Shown: piece by piece, positions 1-6,669 of the stretch
Numbering within the stretch: position 1 is the stretch's first letter
Layout: the number at the start of each line of letters is the position of its first letter
Assembly (NCBI GenBank): GCA_028284845.1
Contig: JANQQY010000465.1
Coordinates: 1-11,706, forward strand
Origin: Spirochaetales bacterium
GTDB lineage: Bacteria > Spirochaetota > Spirochaetia > DSM-27196 > SLST01
DNA: 11,706 nt
Reading direction: 5' to 3'
Notes under the pieces: model-generated
The model's database searches: none
What the model saw: the letters and a program-made list of their open reading frames with translations, nothing else
What the model was told of the DNA's origin: nothing
Program-made: the position numbers and the translations under genes

Positions 1-609
1 GTTCTCTTCAGCCCAGCGAGAGTAGGTCTTGCTCATGTCGACATTGGTCGTGAAGGTTGCACCGCCATGAGCCGCATAGACGCAGAATGAACCTGTATAT
101 CCGAACAGGTTCAGGAACGAGACAGGGAGAGATTCTGCGAGTTCCGCGACAAGGTCTCTGATCATCATTCGCGAGACTCGATGGTCGAGAAAAAGCCCTG
201 TATCGAGGTACTGGGTGAAGTTCACTTTGAAGCGAAGGCCGCCTTCGAGTACCGTGTCCGTGACCGGTACATCGGACCGCTTCTCATACTGCTCGCCGCG
301 TGAGGTGACGCGACGCTGCTTGTAGAATGCGCGCTCCTTTGGCACTCCCAGCGCTCGTCGTGCGGCATCGAGCATCGCATCCTTGTACTCTTCCGGAGTC
401 CCCGGCAGCTCTTTGTGAGGGGTGACGTACTCCGCTACGTGGACGCTCTGGCCATAGAGGTCGACCGCGAGGGGCACCTCCGGGATGTCGCGATCGTAGA
501 CGCGATAACAGCTGATCTCATTTCGTCTCGCCCATTTGCCAAGATGCTTTGAGCGTTTCTTGAGTCGGTTGAAGAAGATTTCGACCTGATAGGCCAGGTC
601 ATTCGCCAT
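1..609 (-). CDS. RlmK-type SAM-dependent 23S rRNA methyltransferase, C-terminus outside window
   Basis: Only the first 203 residues are in the window; the gene continues past the left edge. The protein resembles the RlmK half (the m7G2069-type methyltransferase) of the bifunctional RlmKL 23S rRNA methyltransferase. Visible signatures are an N-terminal FFNRLKKR...LGKWARR helix, SCYRVYDRDIPEVPLAVDLY (31-52), NFTQYLDTGLFLDHR (130-144) and the SAM-binding motif FLNLFGYTGSF (165-175), followed by VDMSKTYSRWAEEN (190-203), where the aspartate would contact SAM. There is no THUMP/RlmL half upstream because rex lies there, so it is a stand-alone enzyme of this class. The ATG at 609 lies inside the end of rex (11-bp overlap) and has no clear Shine-Dalgarno, so translation is probably coupled to rex. 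The family call is firm; the exact modified base is inferred from homology. Confidence 0.85.
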   Translation of the reverse strand, partial: MANDLAYQVEIFFNRLKKRSKHLGKWARRNEISCYRVYDRDIPEVPLAVDLYGQSVHVAEYVTPHKELPGTPEEYKDAMLDAARRALGVPKERAFYKQRRVTSRGEQYEKRSDVPVTDTVLEGGLRFKVNFTQYLDTGLFLDHRVSRMMIRDLVAELAESLPVSFLNLFGYTGSFCVYAAHGGATFTTNVDMSKTYSRWAEEN

Positions 610-1237
610 GAAGCTTGCGGATTTTGACTGAGAGTACTGCGTAACCGGAGGAGAGATCCTCCTTCTGTACGATGATCCCGGAGGGAACCTTGAGCTTCAC
701 ATTGGTGAAGTTCCAGATCGATGTGACACCTGCGGCGATGACCTGCTCCGCTGCCGCTTGGGCAACTGCGCTGGGCACCGTGAGAATGGCGATTCGCGCA
801 CCGAGCGCCTCAATTCGATCGCCAAGGCTCTCCATCGCGTAGACCGGTTTTTGATAGATCTCCCTTCCGACTTTCTTCTCGTCCGCGTCAAAGGCCGCCA
901 CAATGCTGAGGCCGCGTCGTGTGAACTCGGGATAGCCCATGAGAGCCGTCGCAAGACTTCCTGCACCAATGATGACCGCCTTGTGATCCTGGTCCCAGTG
1001 GAGAAATGAGTAGATGGCATCGATGAGCTCTTGGACCGGGAAGCCTATGCGCGGCTTGCCTACGATGCCGGTGATCGCCAGGTCCTTTCTGACCTGGATG
1101 GGCTCGAGTTCGAGTTCATCAGCGATCACCGTCCCCGAGATAAACTCCGCGCCCTCTCGTTCCGCATTCTCGATCACATGGAGGTATGATGGGAGCCGTT
1201 TTATCGTAGGGAGGCTTGCCAGTTTGCTTGGTCTCAT
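599..1237 (-). CDS. rex: Redox-sensing transcriptional repressor Rex
   Basis: This is a 212-residue Rex repressor, the usual family length. Rex dimers bind DNA when NADH is low relative to NAD+ and leave it when NADH binds, controlling fermentation and respiration genes. Residues 1-75 form the winged helix, with QVRKDLAITGIVGKPRIGF (48-66) matching the family recognition segment. Residues 85-185 are a Rossmann domain with the dinucleotide loop GAGSLATAL (91-99); the third loop position is Ala rather than the more common Gly. The C-terminal KVPSGIIVQKEDLSSGYAVL (183-202) is the domain-swapping helix region. The ATG at 1237 is preceded by AGGAG with an 8-nt spacer. The frame stays open upstream to 1333, but that extension is Cys-containing, unlike Rex, and crosses the likely promoter. 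It forms an operon with the downstream methyltransferase. Confidence 0.94.
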   Translation of the reverse strand: MRPSKLASLPTIKRLPSYLHVIENAEREGAEFISGTVIADELELEPIQVRKDLAITGIVGKPRIGFPVQELIDAIYSFLHWDQDHKAVIIGAGSLATALMGYPEFTRRGLSIVAAFDADEKKVGREIYQKPVYAMESLGDRIEALGARIAILTVPSAVAQAAAEQVIAAGVTSIWNFTNVKLKVPSGIIVQKEDLSSGYAVLSVKIRKLHGE

Positions 1238-1245
1238 CAACGGTG

Positions 1246-1250
1246 CTCCT
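1246..1250 (-). promoter_or_regulatory. Shine-Dalgarno of rex
   Basis: AGGAG on the minus strand lies 8 nt before the ATG at 1237. It decides the rex start in favour of the 212-residue protein over a 244-residue reading from 1333. Confidence 0.75.
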
Positions 1251-1268
1251 GCTTTTTGGCGACACTGG

Positions 1269-1297
1269 AGTATACCGGACCGCAACTTGCACAGCAA
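1269..1297 (-). promoter_or_regulatory. Sigma70-type promoter of rex
   Basis: On the minus strand, TTGCTG (1292-1297) and TATACT (1269-1274) are separated by exactly 17 bp, which fits a housekeeping promoter. The predicted transcript would start around 1262 and carry a leader of about 25 nt with the rex Shine-Dalgarno. The -35 element is imperfect (the TTG is conserved) and the -10 has five of six consensus bases. The call comes from pattern and position only. Confidence 0.5.
1287..1297. promoter_or_regulatory. Inverted repeat overlapping the rex -35, candidate operator
   Basis: The plus strand reads TTGC-ACA-GCAA, an inverted repeat with 4-bp arms that overlaps the -35 hexamer of the rex promoter. 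It sits in the divergent region between rex and the propeller gene, where an operator could act on either. It shares the TTG...CAA outline of Rex operators but is shorter than the usual TTGTG-n(6-8)-CACAA palindrome, so assignment to Rex is speculative. Confidence 0.25.
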
Positions 1298-1323
1298 TTC
1301 GCGGTTCTCCTTCGTGAGACTCG

Positions 1324-3042
1324 ATGGTAGCATTCCCTGTGCGGACCACCGTCATCAGCGCCCTCCTCGCGCTGATCAGCGTATTCCAGATCACTGCTCT
1401 CGACACGAACGCATGGGAATGGCGGTTCGTTGCCGGCGGTGCGACCGTTGGCGCGGGCGCATTCTCTCCCGAAGGGCGCTACTACTTCCCGGCAGAGGAC
1501 CGCTACCTCTACGCGCTTGATCCAAACGGTGTGATGATCTGGCGTACCGATCTTGGACGACGTGCGACCGGGGGCATCGCGGTCCTTCCGGACGGCACGA
1601 TCATCGTGACGCTCGCTCGAGGAAGGGTCGTCGCATTGAATATGGACGGCCTTCCCATCTGGGAGGCCGACCTCGAGGGCGATAACGTGTTTGCGCCTGT
1701 GGTCTATCGAAACGGTATCGTTGTTCTCGCCGATAGAAGCGGCCAGGTGGGAGCGTGGACGCATCACGGTCGATTGGTCTGGCAGGTCGGCCTTGATGAG
1801 CCGATCACCGCCGCTCCAATTTCGACGAGCGATGGAACGCTTGTGATTGCGACTTCAGACGGCAGCATCGAGCTCCTGCGACCGGACGGCGCCCTGGTGC
1901 AGCGACGCTACATTGGAGAAGTAGCCACGACCCTCGTCTCCGGCGATCGTATCTATCTTGGGTCGAGTGCCGGCCGAGTGATCGCCATCGACTTGGACGG
2001 AGAGCCAATCTGGCGAGCGGACGTTGGATCGGCAGTTCAGAGCCTCCGGGTTTTGGCCTCGGGAGACGTTCTTGCGACCACAGATGATGGAAGCCTCGCT
2101 CGGGTGACCGAATCCGGCGTTGTAGCCTGGCGTGTTGCACCCGGCACGGCACAGATGCTCCCGGCAGAGTCCTCGGTGGAACTCATCGCCGCCTCTACGG
2201 ACGGCGTTGTCACCTCTCTCGACCTTTCCGGGAACCTTATCTGGCAGATGCGATTACCCGATCAACCCACAGCGGTGACGCGAGGAACGACGGGACAACT
2301 GATTGTCTCAACGCAGACCTGGGTCACCTACGCCTATTCCGACGGGACAAGCCCGGACGTCACCCCTGCGTGGGGGACGAGTCGTGCCAATCCGTCTCGG
2401 TCCGGCGGGACGGGTAGCGGGCGGCAACCGGCGGCGAGCTACAACTCGAGCGCGCCCTACCTTGCCAGTTGGGGGCTCATCCGATCCGGCAGCCAGAGCC
2501 AGCAGACGGTCACCATGCGTCGACTCTGGGATCGTGCATGGTCGGGACGGCTTCAGGGTGACTACCATTGGATTCTTGAGATAGCGGAGTATGTTGCCGG
2601 TGCGCCCTATCTTGGTCCCATTAGTCAGTCGGGAACTCCATCGATTGCCCGGCGGGCACGAACCGATGCGATTCGAACCGTCGGCTTGATTGGTGATCTC
2701 TACAGCGTCGAGCTCCTGGTTACACTGATGGAGTACGAGCCTGATCCGGTGTTCCAGGCGGAGATCCTCGGCGCTCTTGGGAGGCTTGGTGCGGTCATCG
2801 ACGCGGAGTTTGCCAGGCGCCTTCGGGCGCAGATAGCGCGTGATGTCGCAACCGGACCGGATGACCGGCTCGCCGCCTCCGTAGTCGAGTTCGTCCTGGA
2901 TGTCGACGAGTTTCGTGGCGGCTACATGAACCCGGAGATCGCCGATGTGCTTCTTCTGATTGCGTCATCCAACTACAGCCGCGCTGTGCGCACAGACGCC
3001 CTCGATGCGCTACGTGCCATCGCACGTGCCGATGCCCCGTAG
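1324..3042 (+). CDS. Secreted PQQ-like beta-propeller protein with HEAT-like C-terminal domain
   Basis: This is a 572-residue exported protein of unknown specific function. Residues 1-30 form a Sec signal peptide (hydrophobic stretch 10-26; cleavage plausible after ITA or TNA). Residues 31-345 carry seven blades, each marked by a variant of ALDxxGxxIWRxDLG: at about 64, 104, 144, 184, 221, 260 and 298. This is the PQQ/BamB-like propeller pattern. The run WGTSRANPSRSG (350-361) is the sequence that often closes such propellers. A Gly/Ser/Gln-rich linker (360-395) leads to helical repeats at about 440-570 (RTDAIRTVGLIGD, AEILGALGRLGA, RTDALDALRAIA) that resemble HEAT repeats. It probably acts in the periplasm as a protein-binding scaffold. 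The ATG at 1324 is the first possible start, because a TGA precedes it in frame at 1315; its Shine-Dalgarno is weak. It is divergent from rex, with the next gene 56 bp away. Confidence 0.85.
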   Translation: MVAFPVRTTVISALLALISVFQITALDTNAWEWRFVAGGATVGAGAFSPEGRYYFPAEDRYLYALDPNGVMIWRTDLGRRATGGIAVLPDGTIIVTLARGRVVALNMDGLPIWEADLEGDNVFAPVVYRNGIVVLADRSGQVGAWTHHGRLVWQVGLDEPITAAPISTSDGTLVIATSDGSIELLRPDGALVQRRYIGEVATTLVSGDRIYLGSSAGRVIAIDLDGEPIWRADVGSAVQSLRVLASGDVLATTDDGSLARVTESGVVAWRVAPGTAQMLPAESSVELIAASTDGVVTSLDLSGNLIWQMRLPDQPTAVTRGTTGQLIVSTQTWVTYAYSDGTSPDVTPAWGTSRANPSRSGGTGSGRQPAASYNSSAPYLASWGLIRSGSQSQQTVTMRRLWDRAWSGRLQGDYHWILEIAEYVAGAPYLGPISQSGTPSIARRARTDAIRTVGLIGDLYSVELLVTLMEYEPDPVFQAEILGALGRLGAVIDAEFARRLRAQIARDVATGPDDRLAASVVEFVLDVDEFRGGYMNPEIADVLLLIASSNYSRAVRTDALDALRAIARADAP

Positions 3043-3050
3043 CCCCAAAC

Positions 3051-3079
3051 TTTGCAGTCCGAAACGATCACGGTATAGT
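3051..3079 (+). promoter_or_regulatory. Sigma70-type promoter of the P83/100 gene
   Basis: TTTGCA (3051-3056) and TATAGT (3074-3079) are separated by 17 bp in the 56-bp gap before the P83/100 gene. The -10 differs from consensus at one position and the -35 at two. Transcription would begin near 3086, giving a very short leader that still includes the GGAGG at 3089. This would let the P83/100-pyrBI pair be expressed separately from the propeller gene. Confidence 0.5.
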
Positions 3080-3088
3080 AGGCCCACC

Positions 3089-3093
3089 GGAGG
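3089..3093 (+). promoter_or_regulatory. Shine-Dalgarno of the P83/100 gene
   Basis: GGAGG ends 5 nt before the ATG at 3099. An in-frame GTG at 3093 overlaps this site and so cannot be the start. Confidence 0.75.
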
Positions 3094-3098
3094 TGGAC

Positions 3099-4664
3099 AT
3101 GAGACGAGGTCTTGTCGCGATGCTCTTGCTCGTCCCGCTCGCTCTTTTTGCACAAGAGGTCGACGAGGAGGAACTGCAATCACTCGGCACCGACGACCTC
3201 GAGTTCATCAACTACTCGGGACCCTACGAACAGATCGACTCTGTTGAGGAGATCGTCGGCATCGGCCGAAGTCTTGGCGGCGCGGCTCGAGACGGTTCGT
3301 CCGACTTCACCCTGAACGGTAGATACCGCATCATTCGGGCCGTTGATCCCGACGAGATCGGTCGACTGGATGCCGACATTTTTGCACCCTTGGCGAGTGC
3401 GCGAGTCGACCATATCGACAATCTGAGGCGAATTCTCTCCGGTTTCCTACAGGCTGCGTACGACTACAGCGAATCTGACGCCGACCTCATTGCCAGATGG
3501 GTCACCATCTACAATGCCGTATCGCGCGGGAACATGGAGTTCTACTCTGCGCGCTACAAGGAGATCGTGCTCGTAAACCTCTCTTCGGAGAACGCCGGGC
3601 TCTCCAGGCGATTTGACGAGTGGCCGGGGCAGAGCAGGGTCGTCGTCCCGCTTTCAGCTGATGCCGCACCGGGCGTGCTCGGGTCTGTTGATCCGGGTGA
3701 GCTTGGAGATGAGCGCGTCGTTGAGGAACTGCGAAGCCAAGACGATCGTGGCGTTGAGGATCGGCAGGAGATGGTCGATCTGACAGAGCGAGTGATTGAA
3801 GAACAGGAAGAGGCGATCGAAGAGGAGCAGGAAGCGATCGCCGACGAGTCGGAGCGGATCGACGAGGAGCAGGAAGCGATTGACTCCGAGCGTGAGGCGA
3901 TCGAGGAGGCGCGGGATGAGGCTGCTGATCTACCAGCAGACGAGCGTGAAGCTGCCGAGCGGGAAATCGCAGAACGAGAAACCGCTGCGGACGAACGCCA
4001 GGAGCAAGTCGACCAGGATCGCGCGAATGTCGAAGAACGCGCTGAGGACCTTGCCGAGGATCAGCAGGAGGTCGCCGATCTCACTACGCAGATTCGCGAG
4101 GAGCGAGAGCAGATCGCTCGGGATACGCGCGCGCTCCTTGATGAGCGTGAGATCTCAGATGAGGTTCGCGGACTCGAGGGAGATCTCTCGCCGGTCTACT
4201 TCCTTCAGGTACGCGACGATTCAGGCACCATCCTTGGCCAGCTTGTTCAGATCAATCCCGTGACGGGCCTTCTCTTGAACCGTTCCTCTGAGGATCGGAT
4301 TATCAGCCGGACCTATACCTTCCTGGGTGGGCAGCTTCTCGTCATTGTGGCCGAGGGCGATTCCGGTCGAGTCGCGCAGTTCGACGTGACCTCTCTGGAC
4401 GAGGTCCAGCGCGGCATCGATTCGGTCTTCCTTGGCAGCGCACTCGAGGTCGCGGGCGACCCGGCTCGCGCCTACGCAGTGATCGAGTCGGAGGGCGACT
4501 ACTATCTGGGTCGATTTGACGAATCGCTGACACTCCTTGATCAGTCGGTTATCGCGGTGAATCCGTACACGACCATCGCGTTCGGAGGCGGCAGAATCTA
4601 CGTGCAGACGGCGGATGATCGGGTCGTCGCGCTCAGCATCGAAGATCTTCGAATCGCGCCGTGA
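3099..4664 (+). CDS. P83/100 family protein, secreted with central acidic coiled coil
   Basis: This 521-residue protein has the layout of the spirochaetal P83/100 antigen family (Borrelia p83/100 and its treponemal relatives). It starts with a short signal peptide, MRRGLVAMLLLVPLALFA, cleaved before QE. An N-terminal globular domain follows at about 25-200, including FTLNGRYRIIRAVDPDEIG and LRRILSGFLQAAYDYSESDA. A very acidic Glu/Gln/Arg-rich coiled coil spans about 205-355, and a C-terminal beta-rich, propeller-like domain spans 360-521 (SPVYFLQV, GGRIYVQTADDRVVAL). The molecular role is not established; the known members are envelope-associated immunogens. The start is set by GGAGG 5 nt before the ATG at 3099. 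The stop codon overlaps the pyrBI start by 4 bp. The family is almost confined to spirochaetes, which makes this the best taxonomic marker here. Confidence 0.88.
   Translation: MRRGLVAMLLLVPLALFAQEVDEEELQSLGTDDLEFINYSGPYEQIDSVEEIVGIGRSLGGAARDGSSDFTLNGRYRIIRAVDPDEIGRLDADIFAPLASARVDHIDNLRRILSGFLQAAYDYSESDADLIARWVTIYNAVSRGNMEFYSARYKEIVLVNLSSENAGLSRRFDEWPGQSRVVVPLSADAAPGVLGSVDPGELGDERVVEELRSQDDRGVEDRQEMVDLTERVIEEQEEAIEEEQEAIADESERIDEEQEAIDSEREAIEEARDEAADLPADEREAAEREIAERETAADERQEQVDQDRANVEERAEDLAEDQQEVADLTTQIREEREQIARDTRALLDEREISDEVRGLEGDLSPVYFLQVRDDSGTILGQLVQINPVTGLLLNRSSEDRIISRTYTFLGGQLLVIVAEGDSGRVAQFDVTSLDEVQRGIDSVFLGSALEVAGDPARAYAVIESEGDYYLGRFDESLTLLDQSVIAVNPYTTIAFGGGRIYVQTADDRVVALSIEDLRIAP
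3798..3902 (+). repeat. Five in-frame 21-bp heptad repeats inside the P83/100 coiled coil
   Basis: The encoded residues form five consecutive heptads: EEQEEAI, EEEQEAI, ADESERI, DEEQEAI and DSEREAI. An isoleucine is always last and Ala or Arg always precedes it. The DNA is a degenerate tandem repeat of a 21-bp unit such as gaggagcaggaagcgatcgc. The regular hydrophobic position in an otherwise acidic helix indicates a long coiled coil, and the near-identity of units 2 and 4 suggests growth by tandem duplication. Confidence 0.7.
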
Positions 4665-6226
4665 GCTTTCTTGGACGGACGATCCAACTCGTCCGTGACC
4701 TCTCGCCGGACGAACAGCGTTACCTCTACGCGAAGACGCGAGAGCTAAAGCGGGCTCTCGCGGAACACGACGATGACGCGATCCAGGCGTTACGTGTTGA
4801 TCGCCCCGACGTCGCGACCTACCTGATGTTCCTTGAGAACTCCACCCGGACAAAAGAGTCGTTTCGAAACGCCGCGAAGTTTCACAACCTGCGCCTGAAC
4901 GATTTCAGTGCGACCGCCTCTTCATTCAGCAAGAAGGAGAGCATCACAGACACGGTACGAATGCTCGTCGGCTATTCGGAGCAGTCGATCTTTGTCATGC
5001 GTACAAAACTCGAGGGAACCTGTCGCTGGCTCGATCGCACCATTGGAGAGTACAACCGCTCGCGCGGCGCACTTCCTACGTCGTTTATCAACGGCGGCGA
5101 CGGGCGACATGAACATCCCACGCAGGAGTTCTTGGACGAGTTCAGCTTCCTTGAGCAGCTCGATTGGGATGATTCGCATATTCGGATCGCTCTCGTTGGC
5201 GATCTCTACCACGGGCGTACTGTGCATTCGAAGGTTGACGGGCTGGGAGTCTTTGGTGAGGTCGAGGTGGATCTGATTGCGCCTGACGACATCTCGATGC
5301 CTCAGCACTATGTGGACGCAATGGAGCGTCGCGGGTTTCGTGTACGCGCCTTCCGATCGATCGACGAATATCTCGCAGCCGGGCCGACCGCGCCCATCTG
5401 GTATTTCACGCGACTGCAGTTGGAGCGAATGGGGGATCGGCTGTTGGACCGCGCCGACTCTCTCAGAGACGCAGTCACGTTCCGCCGCGACCAGCTCGAC
5501 CGCATTGGACCCGAGACGCGATTCTACCATCCGCTCCCGCGGCACCAGGTAACGCCTACCATTCCAGCATTTCTCGACTCACTCCCGGTGAACGGATGGG
5601 AAGCGCAAAGCATCAACGGATATCTGACTCGTATCATCGAGCTCGGAATGGTCTCCGGGGGCATTGGAGCGGACTTCGATGGTGAGCATACCTCAACGCC
5701 CGACTATCCTGATGACTTTGTGGTAGAGGTCGAAGCTCGACAGTCGCGAAAACCGGAGTACAAGATTGGCATCAAACCGGTGGAGAACGGCATTGTCATT
5801 GACCACATTGGGCGCGGGAGCACTCCGGCGGAAATCTGGTCACAGATCGAGACGATCAGGAACATTCTTGATTTAAATGTCGTGAGTTCTCACGGTGTAT
5901 ACGAGTCACATGGCGGGCGCGGGTACAAGGGAATCATCTCACTCCCCGGCCGCGGTGACCTCCTCGACCAGGAACTCAAAATGCTTGGGGCGAGCGCGCC
6001 CGGCTGTACGCTCAATGTGATTCGAGCCGGGGCGGTGGAACGAAAGTACCGGATGGAGATGCCTCCCCGCATCTACGACTTGCGCGGGATTACCTGCAAG
6101 AATCCCGACTGCATCAGCCACCCCGACCACCACGAGCCGGTGATCCAAGAGTTTGTTCGCTCCGGTGACGACCTCTACTCGTGTCTCTACTGCGAACGGG
6201 TTCACCGGTTTGATGATGTTTGGTAG
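4661..6226 (+). CDS. pyrBI: Aspartate carbamoyltransferase, fused catalytic (PyrB) and regulatory (PyrI) chains
   Basis: This 521-residue enzyme joins carbamoyl phosphate and aspartate into carbamoyl aspartate, the committed step of pyrimidine synthesis in the cytoplasm. The catalytic part (1 to about 350) has the carbamoyl-phosphate loop STRTKESF (61-68), the mobile-loop lysines in SSFSKKES (87-94), GDGRHEHPTQEFLDEF (146-161), GDLYHGRTVHS (180-190), RLQLER (251-256) and HPLPR (290-294). The regulatory part (about 360-521) has the nucleotide-effector segment GIKPVENGIVIDHIGRG (370-386). It also has a complete Cys4 zinc site, C479-x4-C484-x23-C508-x2-C511, in CKNPDC and CLYC. Catalytic and allosteric residues thus look intact. 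Fusion of the two chains is known from Thermotoga maritima and, as I recall, some treponemes; enterobacteria keep them separate. The start is a GTG whose GTGA overlaps the P83/100 stop, indicating translational coupling. Confidence 0.95.
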   Translation: MSFLGRTIQLVRDLSPDEQRYLYAKTRELKRALAEHDDDAIQALRVDRPDVATYLMFLENSTRTKESFRNAAKFHNLRLNDFSATASSFSKKESITDTVRMLVGYSEQSIFVMRTKLEGTCRWLDRTIGEYNRSRGALPTSFINGGDGRHEHPTQEFLDEFSFLEQLDWDDSHIRIALVGDLYHGRTVHSKVDGLGVFGEVEVDLIAPDDISMPQHYVDAMERRGFRVRAFRSIDEYLAAGPTAPIWYFTRLQLERMGDRLLDRADSLRDAVTFRRDQLDRIGPETRFYHPLPRHQVTPTIPAFLDSLPVNGWEAQSINGYLTRIIELGMVSGGIGADFDGEHTSTPDYPDDFVVEVEARQSRKPEYKIGIKPVENGIVIDHIGRGSTPAEIWSQIETIRNILDLNVVSSHGVYESHGGRGYKGIISLPGRGDLLDQELKMLGASAPGCTLNVIRAGAVERKYRMEMPPRIYDLRGITCKNPDCISHPDHHEPVIQEFVRSGDDLYSCLYCERVHRFDDVW

Positions 6227-6274
6227 GGCGAGGAGAGCCAGGCGCGAGGGTGTTCGCTTCGCCGTCGTCGACTG

Positions 6275-6667
6275 CTATCGTCGCTTCCCAAAGAGTCTCT
6301 GGAAGAACCGTACAATCGCCTTCCACACTCGCGTGAAGAAGCCGGGGTTTCTGAGACGATCGAGTCGCAGATAGGCGTCTGTGATCTCATCGGAAGTGAG
6401 GTTCTTCCGTTGAGTGTTCTCTTCGATTTCCATTTCGACCAGCTGCGCCGCATCGGTACCGTCCACAACACGCGCCTCGATCTGAGCCCAGCCAAGGCGT
6501 CTGGCCGCCTCCGTGCGCCGGTGTCCCGCGATGAGCTCGTTCCGGCTGTTGATGACCACGGGATTCATCAGGCCATGTCGACGGATGCTCTCCATGAGAG
6601 AGCTGAGATCTCCAAGGTTTTTCCGAACGCGGTTCTTGATGATGATCCTGGAGATCTCAATCTGCAT
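6275..6667 (-). CDS. ParB/Srx-fold nucleotide-binding protein without DNA-binding domain, with amphipathic C-terminal helix
   Basis: This 130-residue protein consists almost only of a ParB N-terminal domain. Box I is at 24-41 (MESIRRHGLMNPVVINSR), and ELIAGHRRTEAARRLGW (44-60) corresponds to the GERRxRA nucleotide-binding motif of ParB CTPases, with His replacing Glu. EIEENTQRKNLTSDE (80-94) is the ENxQR box. Chromosomal ParB proteins then continue with a helix-turn-helix and a dimerisation domain; here the chain instead ends in PGFFTRVWKAIVRFFQRLF-GKRR (108-130). Aromatic/aliphatic and Arg/Lys residues alternate there with helical spacing, suggesting a membrane-surface helix. The ATG lies 2 bp after the stop of the penicillin-binding protein gene, with no strong Shine-Dalgarno, so it is probably translated by coupling. 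It is unlikely to be the partition ParB; a role in wall synthesis is inferred from its neighbour only. Confidence 0.8.
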   Translation of the reverse strand: MQIEISRIIIKNRVRKNLGDLSSLMESIRRHGLMNPVVINSRNELIAGHRRTEAARRLGWAQIEARVVDGTDAAQLVEMEIEENTQRKNLTSDEITDAYLRLDRLRNPGFFTRVWKAIVRFFQRLFGKRR

Positions 6668-6669
6668 CG

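Noticed and set aside
1287..1297. Confident Rex operator
   Set aside because: The repeat arms are only TTGC/GCAA with a 3-bp spacer; the longer TTGTG/CACAA palindrome typical of Rex is absent, so it is kept only as a candidate operator.
1238..1333. N-terminal extension of Rex to 1333
   Set aside because: The extra 32 residues do not resemble Rex, cover the TATACT promoter box, and the internal ATG at 1237 has a good Shine-Dalgarno.
1014..1520. 168-codon plus-strand frame across rex and the start of the propeller gene
   Set aside because: It overlaps Rex motifs antisense and the propeller signal peptide out of frame; its composition is Arg/Ser/Trp-rich with no family resemblance.
3093..3098. 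GTG at 3093 as the start of the P83/100 gene
   Set aside because: It overlaps the GGAGG ribosome binding site that is correctly placed for the ATG at 3099.
4221..4853. 210-codon minus-strand frame across the P83/100-pyrBI junction
   Set aside because: It is antisense to two well-supported genes and has no recognisable motif.
6227..6274. Shared terminator between the convergent pyrBI and ParB-like genes
   Set aside because: Only short stems such as GCGA/TCGC can be drawn and there is no T-run on either strand, so an intrinsic terminator is not supported.
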